Below, piece by piece: positions 33,096 to 41,746 of a stretch of 64,000 bases of DNA. The notes beneath the pieces are model-generated. The model was not told the origin of the DNA, ran no database searches, and saw only the letters and a list, made by a program, of their open reading frames with translations. Each line of letters opens with the position of its first letter. Position 1 is the first letter of the stretch. Position numbers and translations under genes: made by a program. The stretch comes from Kribbella jiaozuonensis (GTDB lineage Bacteria > Actinomycetota > Actinomycetes > Propionibacteriales > Kribbellaceae): assembly GCF_005233875.1 (NCBI RefSeq), contig NZ_SZPZ01000003.1, positions 186,001 to 250,000 of the forward strand, written 5' to 3'.

Positions 33096-33773
33096 TCAGT
33101 GCCGGTTGGCGAATCCGGTCTCGTACGCCACCACAACAGCCTGGACCCGGTCTCGCACCCCGAGCTTCGTGAGCAGCCTGGCGACGTGCGTCTTCACGGT
33201 CGTCTCGGCCACCACGAGCTCGGCCGCGATCTCCGCGTTGGACAGTCCGCGCGCGATCAGCCGCAGTACGTCGAGCTCTCGGTCGGTGAGGCTGGCGAGC
33301 TCGGTCGGCAGGCCTTGGGCGACGACCGGTTCGACGAAGCGCTCGACCAGCCGGCGGGTGATGGCCGGCTCGATCAGTGAGTCCCCGGTGGCGGCGGCGC
33401 GGACGGCTGCGATCAGGCGGGTCGACGGCGAATCCTTGAGCAGGAACCCGGCTGCCCCGGCCTGGAGCGCGCGGTAGACGTACTCGTTCTGGTCGAACGT
33501 CGTGAGCACGATGATCGTCGGCGGGTTCGGTTGCCGGCGGATCTCCTCGGTCGCGGACAGCCCGTCGAGCTCGGGCATCCGGATGTCCATCAGGATCACG
33601 TCCGGGGCGGCGAGCTGGGCCTGGCGGATGGCCGCAGTACCCGTGTCGGCCTCGGCGACCACCTCGATATCGCCCTCGGCCTCCAGGATCACCCGGAAGC
33701 CGGTACGCACCAGGGTCTGGTCGTCGGCCACCAGCACGCGGATCTTGTCGGGCACACGCTGATTGTGCGTCAT
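33096..33773 (-). CDS. NarL/LuxR-family response regulator
   Basis: A response regulator of about 225 residues: receiver domain with VLVADDQTLVRTGF, phospho-acceptor in VILMDIRMPELDG, and TTFDQNEY/LLKDSP signature, then a LuxR-type HTH (LTDRELDVLRLIARGLSNAEIAAEL). The start is uncertain: ATG at 33773 is used, but a GTG at 33755 is possible. It is divergent from the cluster of sensor proteins at 33911-36792, whose intact kinase is the obvious partner. Confidence 0.88.
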   Translation of the reverse strand: MTHNQRVPDKIRVLVADDQTLVRTGFRVILEAEGDIEVVAEADTGTAAIRQAQLAAPDVILMDIRMPELDGLSATEEIRRQPNPPTIIVLTTFDQNEYVYRALQAGAAGFLLKDSPSTRLIAAVRAAATGDSLIEPAITRRLVERFVEPVVAQGLPTELASLTDRELDVLRLIARGLSNAEIAAELVVAETTVKTHVARLLTKLGVRDRVQAVVVAYETGFANRH

Positions 33774-33910
33774 CCGCAGGGCCGATGCCGTCATCCCTGT
33801 GGACGACGCCGGGTCCGGATGATCGTCCTTGCGCCAGACGTGGACGACAGGCGCCGAAATCTACCTTCGCTGCATGGGGTCAAACGACCCGGGGACGAAG
33901 GGACAAACCG

Positions 33911-34453
33911 ATGAACGAGCTCTTGAAGGGGATCAGGCCCCTCGACTACGTGCTGGCCGGCCTCATGACTGCTGCCGGTGCGCTGCTGATGGTCGAGAAC
34001 ATCACGGCCACCGACGCCAATCTGCCGCACGCGATGTCGACGACCACCTGGGTGATGCTTCCGGTCTTCCTGCTGGTGACGCTGCCGATCCTCTGGCGCC
34101 GCCGCAACATCCTCGCCGTGGTCGGTGTCACCGCCGTCACCACGCTGGCCCACGTACTCGCGTTCGGCTGGGTGACCCGATGCGGCGTCGTCATTCCACT
34201 GGGCTTCGCGCTCGCGTACGCCGTTGCGCGGTACGCCGGATCCTGGCTGAACCAACTGATCGGTCTCGGGGGCATCGTCGTCCTCGAGCTCGTGATGCTG
34301 TGGCGGGACGCGTCGATCGACACGGTGGCCGGCGCGCTGGCGATCGCACTGCCGGGTATCGCGCTCTTCTACGGGATCGGCGTACTCGTGCAGAATCGAG
34401 TCACCAAGCGGTCCGGGGGGATCGCACCGGTGCACGAGCACACGGCTGCCTGA
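33911..34453 (+). CDS. Membrane sensor-domain-only protein
   Basis: A 180-residue protein with about five hydrophobic segments and a short basic C-terminal tail. It closely resembles the membrane domain of the next gene product: both carry LLMxENxxxTDA in the first loop and HVLxFGWVTRCG near the middle. It lacks any kinase domain. It therefore looks like a free copy of the sensory module, perhaps binding the other sensors in the membrane. RBS AAGGGAC six bases before ATG. First gene of the three-gene sensor operon. Confidence 0.75.
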   Translation: MNELLKGIRPLDYVLAGLMTAAGALLMVENITATDANLPHAMSTTTWVMLPVFLLVTLPILWRRRNILAVVGVTAVTTLAHVLAFGWVTRCGVVIPLGFALAYAVARYAGSWLNQLIGLGGIVVLELVMLWRDASIDTVAGALAIALPGIALFYGIGVLVQNRVTKRSGGIAPVHEHTAA

Positions 34454-34480
34454 GCGGATCGCTGGAGTAGGGAGCGGGCC

Positions 34481-35632
34481 ATGGTCTTCACCGGGATCAA
34501 GCTCCGCGATTGGGGGATCGCGGGTGGTCTCACCCTGCTCGGCGTCCTGCTGATGCTGGAGAACACCCAGACGACCGACGCCCAGGTGCGCAACGCCATC
34601 GCGGAGGGATCGATGGTGCACGCCCAGAGCTCGCACTCGTTCTGGATGATTCCGGTGTTCGCGGCGGCGACGACTCCGGTGCTGTGGTGGCGGCGAGGCA
34701 TCCTCGCCGTCGCCACGGTCTCCGTGCTGGCGATGGCCGCGCACGTCCTGTTGTTCGGCTGGGTGACCCGCTGCGGCGCGGGTCTCCCACTCGCGTTCGT
34801 GATCGCGTTCCTCGGGGCACAGGCGAGCAAGCGGACGACGGCGTGGATCGTGTGCGGGCTCAGCGTCGTACTGACCGTGTTCGTGCTGGTGATCGACGCG
34901 ACGACCGGCCCGGGCGCGATCATCCTGGCGCTGCCGATCGTGTGCATCGTGTTCGGCGTCGGGCTGGCGGCTCGTCGTCGTACGGCGCTGAACCGGGAGC
35001 TCGCGGATCGCGAAGCCGAACTGCGGCAGCTGCGCGACGAACGAGCGGCGCTAGATGTCGCGGACGACCGGGCGCGACTCTCGCGGCAGCTCGACGGGTT
35101 GCTGCAGGAGCGGCTCGCCGACCTGACGACGGCGGCCGAGTCCGCGGACGGGTTGCCGCCCGCGGAGGCGAGGGCGGTACTGGAGTCGATCGAGTCGGGT
35201 AGCCGGCAGACGCTGGACGACATGCGGGAGATCGTCGGGCTGCTGCGCGGAGATGATGTCGCGTTCGCGCCGACGCCGACGGTGGCTCATCTCGACACGT
35301 TGCTCGCGCGACTCCGTACAGCGCATTCGCAGTTGGTCGTCACGGGCGATCCGCGCGCATTGCCTGCCACTGTTGAGCTTTCGGCGTACCGGATCGTCGA
35401 GCATCTCGTGACCGCGCTGGCCGATCAGGCCGATGCGCCGATCGTGGTGTCGGTGCGGTTCGAGGCCGATGCGCTCGAGATCCGCGTGAACGGGCAGGTG
35501 GGCGAGGCGGCCGATCTGAAGGCGGCGATTGCCCGCGCCAAGGAGCGCGCGAAGCTGCTGGGTGGTTCGGTCGACGTGAAGGTCACCAAGGGGCGGGCGG
35601 GCGCAGTCGCCCAGCTGCCGGTGGTCGGTTGA
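34481..35632 (+). CDS. Pseudo-histidine-kinase sensor protein
   Basis: A 383-residue protein with an N-terminal membrane domain like that of the preceding gene product, a coiled-coil (RELADREAELRQLRDERA) and a C-terminal HisKA_3/HATPase-like domain. The phospho-acceptor motif is degraded: SRQLDGLLQERL, with Asp205 and Gly206 where a kinase has His and Asp. The ATP-binding N-box reads EHLVTALADQA without the invariant Asn and no GxGL box can be found. It should therefore be catalytically inert. It overlaps the intact kinase gene by TTGA, so the two are made together and may heterodimerise. Confidence 0.8.
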   Translation: MVFTGIKLRDWGIAGGLTLLGVLLMLENTQTTDAQVRNAIAEGSMVHAQSSHSFWMIPVFAAATTPVLWWRRGILAVATVSVLAMAAHVLLFGWVTRCGAGLPLAFVIAFLGAQASKRTTAWIVCGLSVVLTVFVLVIDATTGPGAIILALPIVCIVFGVGLAARRRTALNRELADREAELRQLRDERAALDVADDRARLSRQLDGLLQERLADLTTAAESADGLPPAEARAVLESIESGSRQTLDDMREIVGLLRGDDVAFAPTPTVAHLDTLLARLRTAHSQLVVTGDPRALPATVELSAYRIVEHLVTALADQADAPIVVSVRFEADALEIRVNGQVGEAADLKAAIARAKERAKLLGGSVDVKVTKGRAGAVAQLPVVG

Positions 35633-36792
35633 GCGACATGAACACCGGACGCAGGCTCGAACAGGTGGGGATCGTGGTGCTGGTCATCGCGGTCATCGCC
35701 GTACCGACTGCGATCCACGGCTGGCCCACGTCGGTCGGCGGGAACGTGTTCACCGCGGTACTCATGGCCAGCGGGCTCACGCTGATGTGGTGGCGGACCC
35801 ATCCGCGGCTGGTCGCCATCCTCGGCGGTGCGCTGATGCTGGTGCCGGTCGCGCTCAATGCCTACGGCTGGTTCCCGGATACCGCGTTCGCGATCCTTGC
35901 GTTGCTCACGCTGGTCGCCGCGCTCGGCTGGTCCGGGCGGGCGTCGTGGGTGGTCGCGGGCGTGCTGGCGGCGTACCTGGCCGTGCTTTGGTTCGTCCTC
36001 GGCGGGGACATCGAGGTTCCGTTGGTGATGTTCAGCGTGCCGAGTTTCCTGGCCGGGACCGTACTGCGGTTGCACCGCGAGGCGGCCGAGGCGCTTGCGC
36101 GGCGTGGGCGTGAGCTGGAGGAGGAGCGCGAGCTGTTCGCGGAGCTCGCCGTACGGCATGAGCGGGCGCGGATCGCGTCGGAGCTGCACGACATCGTCGG
36201 GCATGCGATCAGCGTGATGGTGATCCAGGCGGCGGCCGGGCAGCGACTGGTGGATCGGGATCCGGTCGGTACGTCGGAGGTGTTCGCCGGGCTGGCGGAG
36301 TCGGCGCGGCAAGGGCACGAGGACCTGCGGCGGCTGGTCGAGCTGCTAGGTGGGGTGGAGGTCGGTGGACCGGATCTGTCGCTGATCGAGGAGATCGTCA
36401 CGCGGGCGGCGCGGAGCGGGCTGGACGTGTCGTGCCGGTTCGAGGGCTCGCGCGACGGGGTGTCGGCGCCGGTCGCGCATGCGGCGTTCCGGGTGGTGCA
36501 GGAGAGCCTGACGAACGCACTGCGGTACGCACCGGGTGCTGCCGTTCGGGTTGTCGTGAACGGCGCCGGGCGGGATCTCACCGTTCGGGTGGAGAACGGC
36601 GATGCGGTCCAGCGGCGACCGCTGCTGTCCGGCACGGGGCGCGGGCTGGCCGGCCTACGGGAACGCGTGCAGGAGTTGGGCGGTCAGCTGGTCGCGGGAC
36701 CGGTCGCCGGCGGTTGGCTGGTCGAGGCGACGATGCCCGGCGGCGGCGACCGCCGACGTGCCTGGCGGGCCGGAGTCGGTCGTCGCAGCTGA
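35629..36792 (+). CDS. NarL-type sensor histidine kinase
   Basis: A 387-residue kinase with about five membrane segments in residues 10-150, a short coiled coil, then HisKA_3 with RIASELHDIVGHAISVMVIQ (phospho-acceptor His187) and a HATPase domain with VVQESLTNALRYAPG (N-box) and GTGRGLAGLRERV (G-box). All catalytic elements are present. TTG at 35629 overlaps the previous stop; an ATG at 35638 is an alternative start. Third gene of the sensor operon, divergent from the response regulator that it most likely phosphorylates. Confidence 0.88.
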   Translation: MSDMNTGRRLEQVGIVVLVIAVIAVPTAIHGWPTSVGGNVFTAVLMASGLTLMWWRTHPRLVAILGGALMLVPVALNAYGWFPDTAFAILALLTLVAALGWSGRASWVVAGVLAAYLAVLWFVLGGDIEVPLVMFSVPSFLAGTVLRLHREAAEALARRGRELEEERELFAELAVRHERARIASELHDIVGHAISVMVIQAAAGQRLVDRDPVGTSEVFAGLAESARQGHEDLRRLVELLGGVEVGGPDLSLIEEIVTRAARSGLDVSCRFEGSRDGVSAPVAHAAFRVVQESLTNALRYAPGAAVRVVVNGAGRDLTVRVENGDAVQRRPLLSGTGRGLAGLRERVQELGGQLVAGPVAGGWLVEATMPGGGDRRRAWRAGVGRRS

Positions 36793-36794
36793 AG

Positions 36795-37118
36795 TCAGTT
36801 GGTGCTGACCGGGCGGCCGGAGGTCTGCCAGGCGTGCATGCCGCCGTCGAGGTTGATCGCCTCGCGGCCGAGCTGGTTCAGGAACTGGGTGGCCATGCTG
36901 GAACGGCCGCCGACGGCGCAGACGCACAGCACCTTCTGGTCGAGCGGCACCTCGCCGACGCGATCCTGCAGCTGGCCGAGCGGGATGTGTACGGCGCCGT
37001 CGATGTGCCCGCGATCCCACTCGTCCGGCTCACGCACGTCGAGCACGAACGCCTCCGCGAGCAGGTCGTCGTCGAGCTCGGCCACGACGACCGAGGGGAT
37101 CTCCTGGTTCCGGAACAT
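36795..37118 (-). CDS. Rhodanese-like domain protein
   Basis: A 107-residue single-domain rhodanese. VLDVREPDEWDRGHIDGAVHIPL is the family N-terminal signature, and the active loop is CAVGGRS with Cys67. The six-residue loop with a first Cys fits a persulfide-carrying sulfurtransferase. Small single-domain members act in thiosulfate use or sulfur trafficking. Convergent with the kinase operon, with a two-base gap between stops. No sulfur genes are adjacent. Confidence 0.9.
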   Translation of the reverse strand: MFRNQEIPSVVVAELDDDLLAEAFVLDVREPDEWDRGHIDGAVHIPLGQLQDRVGEVPLDQKVLCVCAVGGRSSMATQFLNQLGREAINLDGGMHAWQTSGRPVSTN

Positions 37119-37242
37119 GCCCCAAGCATGTCAGACCCGCGGGCCCGGCACCTGTCCGGTTCCGGAAGGCGGTTGCCCGGAGTCCGGATATGGGATTGAC
37201 AGGCGGCGGCGGATTTCGGACCGTGGCTCGAAGGAGGCTGCG

Positions 37243-38079
37243 GTGGCGCTGATTCAGGGGATCCCGGGAGAGTTCGAGCCGCAACCCTGGGGTGAGGCAA
37301 TCCTGCGGAGTCGTGAACTGCTGCTGCTCCGGATCGCCCGCCGGCCGCCGGACCACGAAGTACGCCTCCCTGGTCTTGCCACCACGCCGCTGCATGTCGT
37401 CGAGGACCACACCGGTCGAGCGCTGACCTGGCGTCAGGACGGTGACGACCTGGTCGTCCGGCTACCCGACTCGGGTGAGTCACCTGTCGTCCGCGTCGCG
37501 TTGCAGGGCAAGCTGCGGATCGTCCCGCAGGACACGGTCACCGCGAACGCGGACGGCGTCTGGGACCTCACCCCGACCGGTACGACGGCCCACCTCGTCG
37601 CCCGTCGCGCGATGGATGTCGCCGTACGGTTCGTCGGCATGGTCGAGCCGGACAGCCAGCACCACATCCGCCTGGCCGGCCGGCGGTACGGCGTGACCGG
37701 GCAGCAACTCACCCGGACCACGATCGGCCCGTTCCCGATGCCTGCGCTTCGGGTCGTACCGCTGGCGATCCCGATCGGCGTACGGCGGGTGCTCGTCGCG
37801 CAGGTCGGCACGGTGCTGGCGTCGATCCACCCGGGCCGCGACGAGGTCACCGTGGTCGTGACGAACTTCGGTCGGACCGTGGCGCGTGGCGAGGTCGAGC
37901 TCCCGTTGCCGGCGGGGTGGACCGCGACCGAACAGGTCTGGACCTTCGACGGTCTCGAGCCGGGCCGCTCCGTCGGCTGGGCGACCCGTGTCGCTGGTCC
38001 CACCGGCAAGCACGAGATGCGGGTCCGGTTGGAGGCGGGCCGCCGCTCGGCCTCCTCACCGTACGTCGTCACTCTGTGA
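37243..38079 (+). CDS. Uncharacterised protein with C-terminal beta-sandwich
   Basis: A 278-residue soluble protein of unknown role, no signal peptide. The N-terminal 100 residues contain several short beta motifs (RVALQGKLRIVPQD, VWDLTPTGTTAHLVARR). The C-terminal 90 residues, EVTVVVTNFGRTVARGEVELP through SVGWATRVAG, resemble the NEW3-like beta-sandwich found in glycosidases and peptidases. GTG start with AAGGAGG five bases upstream. It precedes a secreted protease gene that has its own promoter. Confidence 0.65.
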   Translation: MALIQGIPGEFEPQPWGEAILRSRELLLLRIARRPPDHEVRLPGLATTPLHVVEDHTGRALTWRQDGDDLVVRLPDSGESPVVRVALQGKLRIVPQDTVTANADGVWDLTPTGTTAHLVARRAMDVAVRFVGMVEPDSQHHIRLAGRRYGVTGQQLTRTTIGPFPMPALRVVPLAIPIGVRRVLVAQVGTVLASIHPGRDEVTVVVTNFGRTVARGEVELPLPAGWTATEQVWTFDGLEPGRSVGWATRVAGPTGKHEMRVRLEAGRRSASSPYVVTL

Positions 38080-38083
38080 CCAC

Positions 38084-38112
38084 TTGCATCCTGAGAGCGC
38101 TTCCCCTGTACT
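38084..38112 (+). promoter_or_regulatory. Promoter with LacI-like operator for protease gene
   Basis: TTGCAT (38084-38089) and TGTACT (38107-38112) are 17 bases apart and resemble a -35/-10 pair. TGAGAGCGCTTCCC at 38092-38105, centred on AGCGCT, resembles the LacI/CelR-type GAGAGCGCTCTC operator and fills the spacer, so a repressor there would block polymerase. Confidence 0.4.
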
Positions 38113-38154
38113 GGCAATGAATCGATCTACCGCCCCGATCGAGGAGTCACGCGC

Positions 38155-39096
38155 ATGCGCAGAAATACTGTCCGCCTGCTCACCGCCGGAATCCTGCTCG
38201 TCACCGGCACCGCCGTCGCTCCGGCCGCGGCCACCTCTGAAGTCATCGCACCGACGACGGCTGTCCGTGCTCCGGCGCTGCCGTCCAAGGCGCCGGCCGG
38301 TGCGATCGATGCGACCGGCTACTGGACCGCCGAGAAACTGCGGAACGCCATCCCCGCCGACCTTCCGGCCGGAATCCCTTCAAAACAAGGGACTTCCACG
38401 TCGAGTGGTATCGCGTCCACCCCGGTCGCACCGAAAGGCCACAAGCTCACCAACGACGCCGTACCGAGTACGGCGGGCAAGCTCTTCTTCACCGACAACG
38501 GGCTGAACTACGTCTGCTCGGCGTCGACGATCAACAACAACTACAAGAACCTGATCATCACCGCCGGCCACTGCGTACACAGCGGCGCCGGCGGTGCGTG
38601 GCACTCGAACATCGTGTTCGCGCCGGCGTACTACAACGGCGAGTCCGGGTACGGCCTGTGGAACTGGAGCCAGGCGCGCACGTTCAACTCGTGGATCAAC
38701 AGCAGCGACTTCACCCACGACCAGGCGTTCGTCACGCTCCAGCAGCGCAACGGCGCCAACCTGATCGACACGGTCGGCGGAAACGGCCTGGTCTGGGGTA
38801 ACAGCCAGAACCAGCCGGGCACCCGGATCTGGGGCTGGCCGGCCGAACCGCCGTACAACGGCGAGGTGCCGTACTACTGCGACGGCGACACGTACGCCTG
38901 GGGCTCGGACGCGGCCCTGACCTGCTCGATGAACGGCGGCGCCAGCGGCGGCCCCTGGCTCAAGGACCGCATCGACACGAACCTCGGCTACGTCTTCGCG
39001 GTGACTTCACGCCGGACAACGAGCGGCACCCCGACCCTCCTGTCGACCCCGAACACACCCGACGTGAAGACGATGTTCGACGCTATGACGACCTGA
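38155..39096 (+). CDS. Secreted trypsin/V8-like serine protease
   Basis: A 313-residue secreted S1-type protease. A signal peptide (1-27) is followed by a propeptide-like region to about residue 105. The catalytic triad is visible: His139 in ITAGHC, Asp189 in DFTHDQAFV, Ser264 in MNGGASGGPWL. Four Cys could form two disulfides. Similar proteases act on environmental protein. Possible LacI-like control upstream. Confidence 0.9.
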   Translation: MRRNTVRLLTAGILLVTGTAVAPAAATSEVIAPTTAVRAPALPSKAPAGAIDATGYWTAEKLRNAIPADLPAGIPSKQGTSTSSGIASTPVAPKGHKLTNDAVPSTAGKLFFTDNGLNYVCSASTINNNYKNLIITAGHCVHSGAGGAWHSNIVFAPAYYNGESGYGLWNWSQARTFNSWINSSDFTHDQAFVTLQQRNGANLIDTVGGNGLVWGNSQNQPGTRIWGWPAEPPYNGEVPYYCDGDTYAWGSDAALTCSMNGGASGGPWLKDRIDTNLGYVFAVTSRRTTSGTPTLLSTPNTPDVKTMFDAMTT

Positions 39097-39295
39097 CCGC
39101 TTCCGCCTTCTCCTTGGCAGGCAGCCGCTTGCCAAGATTCACGAAGAAGAAGATCAGCCCGAGAGTGATGACGATGTGCCCCAGTCCGGAGACGCCGTCC
39201 AGCGCGGCCCCGGCCTGGCGGCCGAACACGGTCATCGTGCCCGCCGTCAGCGTGAACTGCTTCTCCAGCACCAGCACGATCAGGAAGAAAAGCAT
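39083..39295 (-). CDS. Small two-helix membrane protein, possibly 5'-frameshifted
   Basis: A 70-residue protein with two hydrophobic helices (FFLIVLVLEKQFTLT and IVITLGLIFFFVNLGK) ending in a charged tail. The open frame extends upstream of the ATG at 39295 as sensible sequence (LRGSTHILALG) but reaches a stop before any start codon. Another ATG at 39343 in a frame shifted by one base would give MRK and then continue into it if one base were restored. The visible gene may therefore be a 5'-truncated version of a slightly longer protein. Function unknown. Confidence 0.55.
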   Translation of the reverse strand: MLFFLIVLVLEKQFTLTAGTMTVFGRQAGAALDGVSGLGHIVITLGLIFFFVNLGKRLPAKEKAEAVRSS

Positions 39296-39352
39296 GCCCA
39301 GGGCAAGGATGTGGGTGCTGCCACGTAGATCTTCCGCATGGGCGGGAACCTA

Positions 39353-40210
39353 CTACTTGAGGAGCTTAGAGAGCCTTCGGTCGGCGAGGGGCTTGCCGCC
39401 GGTCTGGCAGGTCGCGCAGTACTGGAGGGAGGAGTCGGCGAAGCTGACCTCGCGGACGATGTCGCCGCAGATCGGGCACTTCTCGCCCTTGCGGCCGTGG
39501 ACGCGCAGGCCGGACTTCTTCTCCGACTTCAGGTCCTGTACGGCGAGACCCGCCGAGCGGTTGACCGCGTCCTGGAGGGTCTCGCGCATCGCCTCGTACA
39601 GCGTCTTGAGCTCGTCCTCGGACAGGTTCGACGCGGGTTTGAACGGGCTCATCTTCGCGACGTGCAGGATCTCGTCGGAGTACGCGTTGCCGATACCGGC
39701 GATCACCGACTGGCTCCGCAGGACACCCTTCAGCTGGACCCGGCCCTGGCGCTTGAGGATGTCGCTGAAGTCCTCGAGCGACAGCGTGAACGGATCCGGC
39801 CCGAGCCGCGCGATCCCGGGGACCTCGTTGACGTCGCGGACGACGTACACCGCGAGCTTCTTCTGGGTCCCGGCCTCGGTCAGGTCGAACCCTGAGCCGT
39901 CGTCCAACACCGTGCGGAGCGCGATCGGCCCCTTGCCCGGCCGGACCAGCCCGGTGTTCTGCTCCTCTTTCCACCGCAGCCAGCCGGCGCGGGCCAGGTG
40001 GATCACCAGGTGCACGCCCTGCGCGGAGATGTCCAGGAACTTGCCGTGCCGCTGAACGTCGTCGATCAACAGCCCGACCATGGCGGACACCGGCGGGTCG
40101 TACGTCTTCAGCGCACTGATCGCCGTGATGTCCGCCCGCACGAACGCATGCCCGACCGCACGTTCCCGCAGAAACGTGGCGAGCGACTCCACCTCCGGCA
40201 ACTCAGGCAC
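39353..40210 (-). CDS. Formamidopyrimidine-DNA glycosylase (Fpg/Nei family)
   Basis: A 285-residue base-excision repair glycosylase/lyase. Pro2-Glu3 of MPELPEVE form the catalytic N-terminus. HGKFLDI and the H2TH region GVLRSQSVIAGIGNAYSDEIL follow. The C-terminal zinc finger has CPICG and YCATCQ. Fpg or Nei-like substrate range is not clear from motifs alone. Divergent from the 46-residue gene at 40313. Confidence 0.92.
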   Translation of the reverse strand: MPELPEVESLATFLRERAVGHAFVRADITAISALKTYDPPVSAMVGLLIDDVQRHGKFLDISAQGVHLVIHLARAGWLRWKEEQNTGLVRPGKGPIALRTVLDDGSGFDLTEAGTQKKLAVYVVRDVNEVPGIARLGPDPFTLSLEDFSDILKRQGRVQLKGVLRSQSVIAGIGNAYSDEILHVAKMSPFKPASNLSEDELKTLYEAMRETLQDAVNRSAGLAVQDLKSEKKSGLRVHGRKGEKCPICGDIVREVSFADSSLQYCATCQTGGKPLADRRLSKLLK

Positions 40211-40312
40211 GCTCCTAGTGTGCCTGACGCCAGGGACAGTTCCGGCGGATCACCCATGGATGGGGGTTGTGGCGGACGGTAACGTCGTGGACAACAGAGT
40301 AGGGAGGCCCTG

Positions 40313-40453
40313 ATGGGGTTCGTTAAGACATTGGTGAAGGGCGCCGTGGTCGCCAAACTGGTCCAGGTCGCCCAGCGCGAGCTGAGCAAGCCAGAGAACC
40401 AGCAGAAGATCAAGCAAGCATTCCAGAAGGTCCAGCAGCGCCGCGCTCAATAG
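40313..40453 (+). CDS. Small 46-residue conserved-looking protein
   Basis: ATG at 40313 to TAG at 40451-40453, with GGGAGG seven bases before the start. The product is basic and helical: FVKTLVKGAVVAKLVQVAQ followed by a Gln/Lys-rich amphipathic stretch. The strong ribosome site and coding-like sequence argue that it is real. The role is unknown; it may associate with membranes through its N-terminal amphipathic helix. Confidence 0.6.
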   Translation: MGFVKTLVKGAVVAKLVQVAQRELSKPENQQKIKQAFQKVQQRRAQ

Positions 40454-40567
40454 CCGGTTTGCCCGCCCCGGCGCCCTGTCGTGCTCGTCGGGGGTAGAGG
40501 TAACTCCACCCCCGAAGAGGATTCAGCGTGAGTGCGCGTGGGGGTGCTGTGCTGTGTGCTGGAGGGT

Positions 40568-41746
40568 ATGAGCCAGGTACTGGATCGGGCGCGTATTCAG
40601 GATATTGACGCGTTGCGTGGTTTCGCCCTGTTGGGCATCTTGGTTGTGAACATCACCTTTGCTGCTTCTGGGTTCCCGATTCATGTCGCGGAGGATCCGG
40701 CGTACGGCTCCTGGCTCGACGAAGTGGTGCGGTGGCTCTCGTCTGCCTTTGTGGACATGAAGTTCTACCTGCTGTTCTCGTTCCTGTTCGGGTACAGCTT
40801 CCAGTTGCAGGTGGAGGCGGCGCAGCGGGTGGGCGCGGCGTTCAGGCCGCGGATGCTGCGGCGGCTGGGTGGGCTGTTCGTGATCGGCGTGCTGCACGGA
40901 GTCTTCCTGATCACCGGCGACATCCTCAGCGTCTACGCGATCATCGGCCTTGTCCTGCTGGGCATGCGTCGAGTCAAGGACCGTACGGCGCTCATCGTCG
41001 CGGGAGCCATCTACGCGTATCTCTTCGTCACACTGAGCATCGCCTCGATGTTCCTCGACACGTCAGCGATCCTCGACCCGACCACCGCAGTCGCCGCCGC
41101 GCAGCAGACCACCGCGAACCTCGCCGGCTCGTTCAGCGACGTCATCGGCGAGCACGTCCGCGCCCTGCCGACGTACGGGCTGTCACTGCTGACCGTGCAA
41201 GGCCCGACCACCCTGGCCGCGTTCCTCGTCGGCATGGTGGTCGGACGACGCCGCCTGCTCAAGAACCTCAACGGCAACGAGGCGGTACTGCGACTCATCC
41301 AGCTGATCGGCTTCACCGTCGGCATCACCGGTGGCGTGTACTACGCGTCGCTCGGCGGCAACGCCAACACCCGCGCCGTACTGATCAGCGTGCTCACCGC
41401 GCCGTTCCTGTCGGCCGCGTACGCCGCCTCGCTGCTGCGGTTCATGCACACCGACCGCGGCGAGGACATCCGCCGTCTGCTGGCCCCGGCCGGCCGAATG
41501 GCCCTGTCGAACTACCTGGGGCAATCTGTGGCGACCCTGCTGCTCTTCACCGGCGTCGGCTTCGGCCTGGTGGGCCAGGTGTCGCCACTGGAGACGGTCG
41601 GCTTCGCGGTCGGGATCTTCGTCCTGCAACTGATCCTGAGCCACCTGTGGCTCAGCAACTTCCGCTACGGCCCCGTCGAAGGAGCACTGCGGGCGGTCAC
41701 GAACGCGACCGCCCCCAGCTGGCGAAGAATCGATCAGGCCGCGTGA
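40568..41746 (+). CDS. DUF418 family membrane protein
   Basis: A 392-residue protein with about nine to ten hydrophobic segments. IDALRGFALLGILVVNI at the N-terminus and the C-terminal WLSNFRYGPVEGALR are the hallmarks of the DUF418 (YeiB-like) family. ATG at 40568 is used because the family starts at this point, but its ribosome site is unusually close; a GTG at 40532 would add 12 residues. The 3' end overlaps a small membrane gene on the other strand. Confidence 0.88.
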   Translation: MSQVLDRARIQDIDALRGFALLGILVVNITFAASGFPIHVAEDPAYGSWLDEVVRWLSSAFVDMKFYLLFSFLFGYSFQLQVEAAQRVGAAFRPRMLRRLGGLFVIGVLHGVFLITGDILSVYAIIGLVLLGMRRVKDRTALIVAGAIYAYLFVTLSIASMFLDTSAILDPTTAVAAAQQTTANLAGSFSDVIGEHVRALPTYGLSLLTVQGPTTLAAFLVGMVVGRRRLLKNLNGNEAVLRLIQLIGFTVGITGGVYYASLGGNANTRAVLISVLTAPFLSAAYAASLLRFMHTDRGEDIRRLLAPAGRMALSNYLGQSVATLLLFTGVGFGLVGQVSPLETVGFAVGIFVLQLILSHLWLSNFRYGPVEGALRAVTNATAPSWRRIDQAA

